Assembly (NCBI GenBank): GCA_020846535.1
Contig: JADLDR010000096.1
Span: 1-48,546, forward strand
Direction of reading: 5' to 3'
Length of the DNA: 48,546 bases
DNA from: Armatimonadota bacterium
GTDB lineage: Bacteria; Armatimonadota; JADLDR01
Part shown: positions 42,469 through 48,546 of the stretch, piece after piece
Layout of the letters: each line of letters begins with the position of its first letter
How positions within the stretch are numbered: position 1 is the stretch's first letter
Notes under the pieces: generated by a model
Seen by the model: only the letters and a program-made list of their open reading frames with translations
What the model was told of the DNA's origin: nothing
Database searches by the model: none
Position numbers and translations under genes: made by a program

Positions 42469-43026
42469 ATGACAGTCGTAGCGGAAACGAGACGCCGGAT
42501 GACGCAGGCCGAACGGCAGGCGCGGCGGCAGCGAGCCCTGGAGGGGCTGGAGCGCGGGGCGTATCGCATCGAACTGGAATGTGATGAACTGCTGTGGGTG
42601 GTGCGGCAGGAGGGCGGGCAAGACACCCGCAAGTACCGGATCGAATGGAGCGCGGAGCGCAAGCGGTGCTACTGCCCGGAAGCCAACGGGGAAGCGGTGA
42701 CGTGCAAGCACCTGTTTATGGCCTGGTTCGCGCTGGAGCGGGGAACCTATGTGGATGTGCGGACCCGGCCGGTGAAGCGGCCCGCGGGGCAGAAGACCAT
42801 CGCACTGCCGCTGAAGACCTTCTGGGGGCTGTATCTGGTGACCCAGCGGGAGCCTGAGGAGGTGCGGGCGGTGCTGGGCGGCCTGACGGAGTTCGTGCAG
42901 ATCGGGGAGCTGGAACCGATGAACGGGTATCCGAGCCCGGCGGTGTGGCCCTACTATATCCGGAGCAGCCGGCTGGATCCGGACGAGAAGGAGGAAGTGT
43001 ACCGGGCGCTGGGTGTGGAAGGCTAG
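42469..43026 (+). CDS. SWIM zinc-finger-like protein
   Basis: A 185-residue basic protein. The start MTVVAETRRR follows AAGGAGG. Residues about 55-85 read YRIEWSAERKRCYCPEANGE and then AVTCKHLFMAW: the CxC...CxH arrangement of a SWIM zinc finger, found in proteins that bind DNA or RNA. A long Arg-rich helix precedes it (MTQAERQARRQRALEGLERG). The rest is unfamiliar. It is the first of three small plus-strand genes; some of the last 60 residues (LGGLTEFVQIGELEPMN) resemble part of the next gene product. Confidence 0.65.
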   Translation: MTVVAETRRRMTQAERQARRQRALEGLERGAYRIELECDELLWVVRQEGGQDTRKYRIEWSAERKRCYCPEANGEAVTCKHLFMAWFALERGTYVDVRTRPVKRPAGQKTIALPLKTFWGLYLVTQREPEEVRAVLGGLTEFVQIGELEPMNGYPSPAVWPYYIRSSRLDPDEKEEVYRALGVEG

Positions 43027-43079
43027 GCGGGCGGCGCGGGGGTGGGGGAACCCACCCCCGGCCCGGAAAGGAGACGGCG

Positions 43080-43331
43080 ATGAAGGGCTGGCTGCAAAAG
43101 AGGTGGTATACGAAGCAAACCCCGGAGGCGGTGCGGGCCGCGCTGGGCGATCTGGCCGAATGCTGCAAGATCCTGCCGCTGATCGACCCGGCGCAGGACC
43201 AGCGCCCGGCCCCGCACCCGCGGGAAGCCAAGGGTTATGCCTTGGGCTATCGGAGCAAAATCCTGCTGTATGGGCGGTACGGCCATCCCACGCTGGAAAG
43301 CGATATCCGCAACCGGCTGGGCCTGAAGTAA
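43080..43331 (+). CDS. Hypothetical protein (83 aa), similar to the end of the SWIM-like protein
   Basis: GAAAGGAGACGGCG precedes the ATG. The segment AVRAALGDLAECCKILPLID parallels EVRAVLGGLTEFVQIGELEP of the gene just upstream, and both continue into a short Tyr-containing region. This suggests an old duplication of one module. It is helical at first, with a basic end. Function unknown. Confidence 0.6.
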   Translation: MKGWLQKRWYTKQTPEAVRAALGDLAECCKILPLIDPAQDQRPAPHPREAKGYALGYRSKILLYGRYGHPTLESDIRNRLGLK

Positions 43332-43390
43332 CCATTCCGGGGGCCGGCAGGGAAGCCTCCGGCCCCTTTCCCCGATCTCGGGAGGCAACC

Positions 43391-43744
43391 ATGATGCATC
43401 AAAGGAGAGTCTGGCAGGTGGCCCCGGCGGCCACCGTAGAGGAGCTGGCCCGGCTGCTGACCGGGCGCACCTGGGTGCTATGCCAGGGGTTTGCGCTGCA
43501 AGGCTACTTTTTCCTGAACGATGCGACCCATGAGGACGGGGCGGCGGAGTTCGGGGTGGTGCGGGCCAAAGACCTTTTACAGGTGGAGAGCATCACGTTT
43601 AGCTGGTGCAGCGAAGGGGAGGCGCGGGCGTATATCGAGCAGGTGATAACGGCTGCCTACGATGCGGCGGCCTGGGCCAGCGGGATCGGGGCCGAGCAGC
43701 TCCAGCTTCCCGACCGGCATGGCGTCTGCGGCCACTGCGCCTGA
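43391..43744 (+). CDS. Hypothetical protein (117 aa)
   Basis: GGAGGCAACC precedes the ATG. The protein looks alpha/beta: VEELARLLTGRTWVLCQGFA, LQGYFFLNDATHEDG, then YIEQVITAAYDAAAWASG, ending in VCGHCA. No family is recognised. It is the third gene of the small plus-strand cluster. Confidence 0.55.
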   Translation: MMHQRRVWQVAPAATVEELARLLTGRTWVLCQGFALQGYFFLNDATHEDGAAEFGVVRAKDLLQVESITFSWCSEGEARAYIEQVITAAYDAAAWASGIGAEQLQLPDRHGVCGHCA

Positions 43745-43865
43745 TCCGAAGGACGAGGGGCCGGATCCGCTCCGGCCCCGGCGGCAGAGGGGACCCGGAC
43801 CGGAGCAGGGGAAGCGGACCCACGCCGGTCGGGAAGCGCCACCCGCCCCGGCCCTTCCGCCCGAT

Positions 43866-44050
43866 CTTACGCCCCTGGCGCGGAGCGGAGCAGCCCCCCA
43901 CCGACCTTTGAGACCTTGCAGCGGAGGGGAGGGGCAGGTCAAGGGCGCAGTCGCGGAGCGATTCGAGCGAAGCGAGAACCCTTGACCTGCCCCTCCCCGG
44001 AGCGTATCATCTTTTTGTCGGTGGGGGGGCTGCGGAGCGGGGGCGTAAAG
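43866..44050. repeat. Nested inverted-repeat element
   Basis: Inner arms: GGGGAGGGGCAGGTCAAGGG at 43926-43945 and its exact complement at 43979-43998. Outer arms: GCAGCCCCCCACCGAC at 43890-43905 pairs with 44017-44033 (one extra base), and CTTACGCCCC at 43866 pairs imperfectly with 44041-44050. The 33-base centre contains GGAGCGATTCGAGCGAAGCG. No coding sequence. From 44051 to 44359 a degenerate cousin of the centre (GCGGAGCAATGCACG, GACGAAGCGGGAAC) occurs near 44130, and no gene is seen. Confidence 0.7.
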
Positions 44051-44359
44051 GGCCGCACGATCCCCAAGCGCCAGGCACGAGGCGACAAGTCCGGTCGGCA
44101 CGCGGGAGAAGGGTTGTCTTCGCGAAGCGCGGAGCAATGCACGGACGAAGCGGGAACGGCGCCCGGCCCAGGCTCCCGGCGCTCCCCCTTTCCTTCCCTG
44201 AAAAGCGCTTTGCCGTAGGGCGTTCCGAAGACGCACCGCACCCGACCCGTCTTTGAGCCGGGAACGAAAACGGGCGGCCTGTGCAAAAAATGCGGCGACC
44301 CGCCGATAATAGAGGAAAGCGGGAGACCACATTGATCCATGTCGCCCGGGGAGGCAGCC

Positions 44360-44632
44360 ATGTCCGCATTCGTCGCACCGGCGATTCTGATCGTTTCGTT
44401 CTGGTGTTTCTTTACGCTGGGGAAATTAGGGGGCGAACTGGCTCGCTCGAAGCATCCCGTCTGCCGGGTGGCGGGCGGGGTGTGCGGCGGGCTGGGCACG
44501 CTCCTGGCGGTGAGCTACAGCGCGGCGGGGATTCTCTCGCACAGCCTGATGGCGCTGTCGGCGGTGATGCTGGGCTATCCTTTGGGCTTCTGGCTCACCC
44601 TCCGGCGTCTGAAGGCCCCCGGACCCGGGTAG
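44360..44632 (+). CDS. Small two-segment membrane protein (90 aa)
   Basis: GGGGAGG precedes ATG 44360. Hydrophobic segments are FVAPAILIVSFWCFFTLG (3-20) and roughly 35-75 (GGVCGGLGTLLAVSYSAAGI then ALSAVMLGYPLGFWLTL), so two or three spans are likely. The tail is basic (RRLKAPGPG). No recognised family. Possibly a plasmid maintenance or conjugation-associated membrane protein. Confidence 0.55.
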   Translation: MSAFVAPAILIVSFWCFFTLGKLGGELARSKHPVCRVAGGVCGGLGTLLAVSYSAAGILSHSLMALSAVMLGYPLGFWLTLRRLKAPGPG

Positions 44633-45101
44633 CGCGGACGGCGGGAGGCCGTCAGGAACGACAGAGGCCAGCCAGTGGGCGGCGGGCCGCTAGAGGCAGG
44701 GATACGGATATACACCAGAATTTATGTCCGTATCGCTGCTCTTTGGGACAGGATGGCCCTGCGGCCTGCGCCCTACCGCGGATCGTGCCAGGCTACCGCG
44801 GGAACGCCGGGGCTATCGCGTACGGGCCACCCTCCTAACCCCAATGAGTGGGCTGCGGCGGGTGGGGCCCGGATGGCCCCACCCGCCGCGGCCCTGCCGC
44901 GGATCATACCAAGCCCTCGCAGCACCCGCCAGCCTTCGCCACGGGACCCCACCCCTCCTTCCAACTTTAGGGTGCGGGGCGGGGGCCAGGACGGCCCCTG
45001 ACCCGCGCCCCCACGCGGACTGTCGGTTCTTCGGGAGTCTCTGCCGCTTCCCCTCCCATCATATTGCCCCGCCATAGCTTTTCCCGGCAGCCCTTGTTCC
45101 C
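44633..45101. other. GC-rich intergenic region with repeats
   Basis: No supported gene. It contains a strong hairpin (separate entry) and two related copies of CCGCGGATCnTnCCA at about 44777 and 44897. The frames that stay open here have no ribosome site and are dominated by Pro, Arg and Gly. Confidence 0.4.
44855..44889. repeat. Perfect 15-bp hairpin
   Basis: GCGGCGGGTGGGGCC pairs exactly with GGCCCCACCCGCCGC around CGGAT. No T-run follows on either strand. Such a stable structure in a plasmid backbone may be a single-strand origin, transfer site or transcription block. Confidence 0.65.
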
Positions 45102-45131
45102 TTGACACCCGCCCTCCGGCCCGTGTAGGAT
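45102..45131 (+). promoter_or_regulatory. Promoter close to the start codon of the 115-aa gene
   Basis: TTGACA and TAGGAT with an 18-base spacer. The -10 ends five bases before ATG 45137, so the transcript would be leaderless, or translation starts at the in-frame ATG 45158. Confidence 0.5.
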
Positions 45132-45136
45132 AGAGT

Positions 45137-45484
45137 ATGCCACCTGATTGCGAGCGCATGCAGCTGTTGGTCTGGACAGGGCAGGACCGGTTCGGCCACC
45201 CCTTCCAGGTGATCGCCTATGCCCCCACCCCGGAGGCCGCCCGAAAGGAGGCCCTGGCTCGCCTGCCGGACCGGGCGCTGGCCGCGGAGATCGCCCTGGC
45301 CCTCCTCCGGGACGCCCCGCAGGCGTTCGCCGCGCCCACGGCCCTGATCCTGGCCGATGCGCCCCTGCTGGCCGCCCCGGACTCCGCCGCCCCGGTGCGG
45401 CCCTGCGGCAGCCACCCGCCGCCGGAGGAGCCGCCGGGAACCAATGAGGCCCCGCCCCTTCAGCTCGGGCTGTGGGAGGAATAA
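45137..45484 (+). CDS. Hypothetical protein (115 aa)
   Basis: An alanine-rich protein whose first half looks like a compact alpha/beta unit (MQLLVWTGQDRFGHPFQVIA then TPEAARKEALARLPD) and whose second half is proline-rich and probably disordered. No ribosome site precedes ATG 45137; MQLLVWTG at 45158 is a possible start. It ends 17 bases before the next gene. Unknown function. Confidence 0.5.
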   Translation: MPPDCERMQLLVWTGQDRFGHPFQVIAYAPTPEAARKEALARLPDRALAAEIALALLRDAPQAFAAPTALILADAPLLAAPDSAAPVRPCGSHPPPEEPPGTNEAPPLQLGLWEE

Positions 45485-45501
45485 ACGAAGGAGAGATGCC
45501 G

Positions 45502-45816
45502 ATGGAAGATGAGCCTGTCGCCCCTTGCCCGGCCTTGGCCGCGGACATGGAAGCCTTTGAAGCGTGGGAAGCGGACACCGGCCCGCCTTTCGCGCGGGGG
45601 CGTGAGGAGCGCGTGACCGCCCTGGTGGCCGCCATCGTGACCGGCCTGGTCTCCCGCGGCGGCGGATCGGCCCGGGCGAAACTATCCGAGGTGACCGCGC
45701 TCATCCCCGAGATTGTGGCAACCGCCCGCCAGATCGCCGCAGGGATGGAAGCGCCGCCGGAAGAGAAGCCGACGCTGACCCTGTACCGGCACGGTGAGGC
45801 AGAGAACACCCGGTAG
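45502..45816 (+). CDS. Hypothetical protein (104 aa)
   Basis: AAGGAG lies eight bases before ATG 45502, which is better placed than ATG 45496. An acidic N-terminus (MEDEPVAPCPALAADMEAFE) is followed by a helical core (RVTALVAAIVTGLVSRGGG, KLSEVTALIPEIVATARQIA). Likely one transcript with the preceding gene. No family recognised. Confidence 0.5.
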   Translation: MEDEPVAPCPALAADMEAFEAWEADTGPPFARGREERVTALVAAIVTGLVSRGGGSARAKLSEVTALIPEIVATARQIAAGMEAPPEEKPTLTLYRHGEAENTR

Positions 45817-46178
45817 CGCCCGTGAATCCGGCGGCATCGGCTGCCTTGACGCTATGGTCAAGGTTGTTTTACGGGAAAATTCTCATAATCCTTTCGGGTA
45901 ATATTGCTTTTTGGTCCTGATTATGGTATCCTTTCTACTGGCGGGCAGCGGCAGGCGGGATCCCAGGGCCTCCTTGATGCCGGACGCTTTGCCTCCGCCG
46001 GGGACGCCCATCCTTCGCCGGAGCGCAGAGGGATGGCCGCCTGAAGGGGTCCGGCCTGCGCGCAGATACGCTGCCCCTGCCGCATTTCCCCACCAGCGCC
46101 AGACCTGCCGTGTATCCGTACGTTGGCGTTTCCACCAACCCCTCTGGTACAACATTACGGTTGATATGAAAATGGGTG
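45817..46178. other. Gene-free stretch before the small-RNA-like segment
   Basis: Open frames on both strands lack ribosome sites and coding character. AT-rich bases near 45870-45930 alternate with GC-rich DNA. I see no convincing promoter pair or terminator here. Confidence 0.35.
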
Positions 46179-46207
46179 TTGACATCCCATAAACATTGGT
46201 ATATAAT
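46179..46207 (+). promoter_or_regulatory. Perfect consensus sigma-70 promoter
   Basis: TTGACA and TATAAT with a 17-base spacer on the plus strand. It is followed, without a normal gene, by a structured segment ending in a terminator 180 bases later. Confidence 0.9.
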
Positions 46208-46213
46208 AGTTTG

Positions 46214-46388
46214 GGCCTGCGTATACAGGAGAATGCTCGTTATTTCGATTATTTCGATTCCCACCGGGGGGGCCTGAAGAGGTGCGGGTGACACCCCGCC
46301 ATCCGCACCCCTTGATATGCACGGGGCTGCCTGATATAATAAGGCAGCTCAAAAAGCGAAAAGCCAGGTGTTCCCGCACCTGGCTTTT
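46214..46388 (+). ncRNA. Candidate structured small RNA or attenuated leader
   Basis: Between the consensus promoter and the terminator lie about 175 bases with no substantial gene. Stems: GGTGCGG/CCGCACC at about 46281-46311, GCTGCCT/AGGCAGC at 46326-46348, and the terminator. A 14-codon frame at 46233-46277 (MLVISIISIPTGGA) follows AGGAG very closely and is rich in isoleucine. It could be a plasmid copy-control RNA or a transcription-attenuated leader of the winged-helix gene at 46707. Confidence 0.5.
46359..46388. terminator. Strong rho-independent terminator
   Basis: AAAAGCCAGGTG and CACCTGGCTTTT form a perfect 12-bp stem around TTCCCG. With A and T runs at both feet it can act in either direction. 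Confidence 0.85.
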
Positions 46389-46706
46389 CCGAAACCATAG
46401 GATTTGGCGGTCCTAAACGCCGGTATGGATTTACCATACCCGGCTCGTGGGTCATAGTTGCCTATGCCCTCTGGACATATTTTACCATGTTGCGCTATCC
46501 CTTGTCCAGAGGGCCGGGCCAGAATTTTGGCTTTCCGGCTCTTTTTTGTAAATTTTTCGGCTTCCGGCATCAGGGATTGCCGCGGGTCGCCCTCCGGGGG
46601 GTCGGGGCGTTCGGCGGAGACTGCGGAGTCTGTTGCCGGTCGCCCTCCGGGAAGCCCCGGGCCTGGAACCCGGGGCTTCCCCCGAATCCATCGAGGAGGC
46701 GGTCTG

Positions 46707-47108
46707 ATGACGGCAGCACTCGATTTTCTCGCCGCTTTGGGGCCGGCCCGCACCTACGAGCCGCGCCTGTGCCGGCTGCTGGGCGGGGTCGTGCCCGCCC
46801 TGGTCTGGTGCGGCGTGCTGGAACGGACCGACGCCCGCTCGGAAGGCGACGGCTGGGTCCGGTGGGCCGACGCGGTGATCGCCCTGGAGATCGGGGCGAG
46901 CGCCAAAGAGCAAAGCCGGGCGCGGCGCTACCTCATTCGCAAGGGGCTGCTGGAAGTGAAAGAAACCGGCCGGCCCGGAGTGCGGCTGTACCGGATCCCC
47001 AAAGAGTCCCTGGAAGCCGTCCGGTCCGCGCGGGGTCTCTCGCGCTCCGACCGGATCCGCTGCGCCCCGGCGGACCGCACGGCACCGGAGGCCGGCCATG
47101 AAGCGTGA
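46707..47108 (+). CDS. Winged-helix replication/regulatory protein (133 aa)
   Basis: GAGGAGG precedes the ATG. The layout YEPRLCRLLGGVVPALVWCG, WVRWADAVIALEIGASAKEQ, SRARRYLIRKGLLEVKETGR, VRLYRIPKE is that of winged-helix proteins common in phage and integrative-element replication modules (LLGGAIPALFL... then a recognition helix, RK.L...G, then LYRI). It is about 320 bases downstream of the terminator and may be controlled by it. Its fold repeats in the next gene, so the two are paralogues. Confidence 0.6.
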   Translation: MTAALDFLAALGPARTYEPRLCRLLGGVVPALVWCGVLERTDARSEGDGWVRWADAVIALEIGASAKEQSRARRYLIRKGLLEVKETGRPGVRLYRIPKESLEAVRSARGLSRSDRIRCAPADRTAPEAGHEA

Positions 47109-47174
47109 CCCGGCAGCGGCCCTTTCCCTGACCGGCAGTGTCAGGCTGGATGCCCCTGTTGCAAAACGCAACAT

Positions 47175-47197
47175 CGGTGTTGCACAATGCAACACCG
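47175..47197. promoter_or_regulatory. Operator-like palindrome
   Basis: CGGTGTTGCA and TGCAACACCG form a perfect 10-bp inverted repeat around CAA. A second, weaker one, TGTTGC/GCAACA, lies at 47157-47173 just before it. Tandem TGTTGC palindromes between two winged-helix genes suggest a binding site for one of them. The rest of 47109-47314 shows no gene I can support. Confidence 0.6.
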
Positions 47198-47314
47198 TGA
47201 TGGCCGAACGCCCCCGATCTGCCCGCCTTCCGCCACCAACCCTTCCGCCTCCCCCCTTCAGCCCCTGTCCGCCCCCCGTGCGGACTCCTTCCCGCTTGAG
47301 GAGACCCGTTTGCC

Positions 47315-47776
47315 ATGACCTTCACCGATGCGTTACAGCCCTTTGGCCCGGCGCTGACCTTCAGCCCCCGGCTCTGCCCGATCCCAGGCGGCACGAACTC
47401 CACGATTTCTCCGTCCGATCCGCTCTCCGGGGCGGACCCGGACGGCTGGACCGCGCAGGCGATAGAGTCGATCCGGGAGGCCTCCGGCCTGATCCGCACC
47501 GAGCAGGAAACCTGCCGGAAGCGCCTGAAGGCGAAGGGCTTCCTGGAAGAAAAGTATCAGGGCCTGCCGCGCAAGCTCTATGTCCGGGTCAATAAAGAGG
47601 CGCTCCACCAGGCCTGGCAGCGTCACCGGGAACTGGCACGCCCTCATGCGGAAAACCCGCCCTATGGGCAAGAGGAAGACGAGGAAGCGCCTGCCCCGGG
47701 CGATTCCGATCCCGTGTTGTCTCCGCTCGCAGTTTCGGCCCCGACCAAGGAGGATCCCGGATGTCCCGCGTTCTGA
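47315..47776 (+). CDS. Winged-helix protein, paralogue of the preceding gene (153 aa)
   Basis: GAGGAG lies upstream of the ATG. The segments FSPRLCPIPGG, WTAQAIESIREASGLIRTEQ, ETCRKRLKAKGFLEEKYQGL and RKLYVRVNKE align with the preceding protein (recognition helix, then the wing). The equivalent of the hydrophobic LLGGVVPALVW stretch is altered to PIPGGTNSTISP, so this copy may have diverged in function. The C-terminus is acidic and flexible. It overlaps the start of the next rep-like gene by 16 bases. Confidence 0.6.
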   Translation: MTFTDALQPFGPALTFSPRLCPIPGGTNSTISPSDPLSGADPDGWTAQAIESIREASGLIRTEQETCRKRLKAKGFLEEKYQGLPRKLYVRVNKEALHQAWQRHRELARPHAENPPYGQEEDEEAPAPGDSDPVLSPLAVSAPTKEDPGCPAF

Positions 47777-48546
47777 TCCCTAACAGCACCCAGATTCCCG
47801 ATGTCATCCTGGATGACTGGATGGCCCGGCTTTCCGGGTCGGAATTCAAAGTTCTCATGTATGTCGCCCGACGCACCTACGGCTTCGGCAAGCGCGAAGA
47901 CGCTATCAGCCTCAAACAGATCATGGAGGGCATTCAGAAGCGGGACGGATCCTGGCTCGACCACGGCACCGGCCTGTCCAAACAGGCGGTCGTCAATGCT
48001 TTGAAATCGCTGGAGGAGCAGGGGCTGATCGTCCGCATTCAGCACCTGAGCGCATCTTCCGGAGAATACGCGGAAAACACCTACGAGATCAACCTTCAGC
48101 GGGAGGAAGAAGCGCCCGAAGGGGTAGTCCAAAAATTAGACTACCCCGGGGTAAAAAATAGACAAGGGGTAGTCCAAAAATTAGACTACCCTAGTCTAAA
48201 AAATAGACAAGGGGTAGTCCAAAAATTAGACACACAAGAAACAGAGCAAGAAACAGAAGTACAAGAGACACAACAACAACCCGGTACGAATACGGTACAG
48301 GACGTAAATCACCCCTCCATCGCTCCCAACCCACCGCCTCAAGCTGTTGTTGTTGCTCTGACGGATGCCTTAACGGAAACCGGGATCACCCGGCAGGTGG
48401 CCGAAGAACTGATCCGGAAGTACCCGCCCGAATCCTTACGCCGCCAGATGGAGTGGCTCCCGCAGCGCAAAGCAGAGGATCCGGCTGCCGTATTGGTCGC
48501 CGCCATCACGGAAGACTGGGCCCCGCCCCCGGCGGTCCTGAAAACC
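47761..48546 (+). CDS. Second replication initiator-like protein (3' end outside window)
   Basis: The frame is open from ATG 47761 (behind AAGGAGG) to the window end, at least 262 codons. The N-terminus is a phage-type winged-helix replication domain: IPDVILDDWMARLSGSEFKV, LMYVARRTYGFGKREDAISL, then LSKQAVVNALKSLEEQGLIV. A central repeat region follows, then a C-terminal module ending KAEDPAAVLVAAITEDWAPP, which matches the end of the rep protein at 34823. Inference: a DNA-binding initiator whose origin lies in its own gene. Partial. Confidence 0.7.
   Translation, partial: MSRVLIPNSTQIPDVILDDWMARLSGSEFKVLMYVARRTYGFGKREDAISLKQIMEGIQKRDGSWLDHGTGLSKQAVVNALKSLEEQGLIVRIQHLSASSGEYAENTYEINLQREEEAPEGVVQKLDYPGVKNRQGVVQKLDYPSLKNRQGVVQKLDTQETEQETEVQETQQQPGTNTVQDVNHPSIAPNPPPQAVVVALTDALTETGITRQVAEELIRKYPPESLRRQMEWLPQRKAEDPAAVLVAAITEDWAPPPAVLKT
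48121..48235 (+). repeat. Three 45-bp direct repeats with palindromes inside the second rep gene
   Basis: GGGGTAGTCCAAAAATTAGA begins at 48121, 48166 and 48211, an exact 45-base period (two full units and a partial third). Each unit carries GGGGTAGTC facing GACTACCC across nine AT-rich bases in the first two copies. In protein they give GVVQKLDYP..KNRQ repeats. The AT-rich, palindromic DNA in a replication gene suggests iterons plus an unwinding region. Confidence 0.8.

Noticed and set aside
45883..46192. Overlapping small open frames on both strands
   Set aside because: Neither has a ribosome site, and both translations are Arg/Pro-rich and domain-free.
47098..47595. 165-codon frame starting in an ATGA overlap with the winged-helix gene
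   Set aside because: Weak ribosome site, Pro-rich content, and most of it is out of frame with the better supported gene at 47315.
48121..48235. Regular repeats that could suggest a CRISPR array
   Set aside because: They continue through an open reading frame, the intervening bases are also repeated, and no cas genes are present. Iteron-like repeats fit better.
1..48546. tRNA or rRNA genes
   Set aside because: No cloverleaf or rRNA-like segment was noticed on either strand; a covariance-model scan would settle this.

Overview
The window looks like part of a large plasmid, or a plasmid-like integrative element, of a GC-rich bacterium. The evidence is a ParA/ParB operon with candidate parS palindromes, two winged-helix replication initiator-like genes that each carry ordered repeats inside their own coding sequence, a tyrosine recombinase beside a near-perfect crossover-like palindrome, toxin-antitoxin pairs and many small accessory genes. 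Most genes start with a strong Shine-Dalgarno sequence, and several promoters match sigma-70 consensus with 17-bp spacing. The host is uncertain. The 605-residue protein at 8578-10395, with two STN-like domains and no signal peptide, recalls proteins I associate with Armatimonadota; Chloroflexota is an alternative. No rRNA, tRNA or other taxonomic marker is present.

Layout. (1) 1-4.0 kb: a phage-like structural block (tail-fibre/decoration-like protein with a C-terminal esterase fold, head-tail joining-like proteins, a small membrane protein) interrupted by a GNAT acetyltransferase. (2) 4.0-11 kb: a HigB toxin with a fused HTH-ImmA/IrrE antitoxin, a DprA-like protein, a secreted NucA-type nuclease with a convergent NuiA-type inhibitor, the STN-like protein, and two gene remnants. 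(3) 11-33.7 kb: a composite defence island. It starts with an AT-rich two-gene cassette (NdpA-like nucleoid protein plus RelA/SpoT synthetase, overlapping ATGA). Next come a PLD-SNF2 helicase, an Eco57I-type methyltransferase and a possible ADP-ribosyltransferase-like gene. A complete 4.2-kb Tn3-family transposon with a tyrosine recombinase follows, and it truncates a gene on each side. After it lie a dead 5' copy of the PLD-helicase, a trypsin-like protease, and a type III-like R-M operon in the order pentapeptide/AlbA_2 protein, Res, Mod. (4) 34-42 kb: the replication and partition backbone (rep with five 22-bp iterons, ParB, ParA, HTH regulator, recombinase, PIN/UPF0175 toxin-antitoxin operon, a yhcG nuclease gene broken by one stop codon). 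(5) 42-48.5 kb: small plasmid genes, large inverted repeats, a promoter-to-terminator segment that looks like a small RNA or attenuated leader, and three winged-helix replication-type genes; the last runs off the window.

How it fits together: the backbone maintains the replicon, and the toxin-antitoxin genes add stability. The island carries at least two independent DNA-modification defence systems and a putative nucleotide-signalling cassette. Broken genes at island edges, a duplicated helicase promoter and 5' end, and AT-rich specificity regions inside both methyltransferases indicate repeated recombination. The least familiar units are the NdpA-RelA/SpoT pair and the pentapeptide-AlbA_2 protein joined to a reversed Res-Mod operon with a downstream protease.
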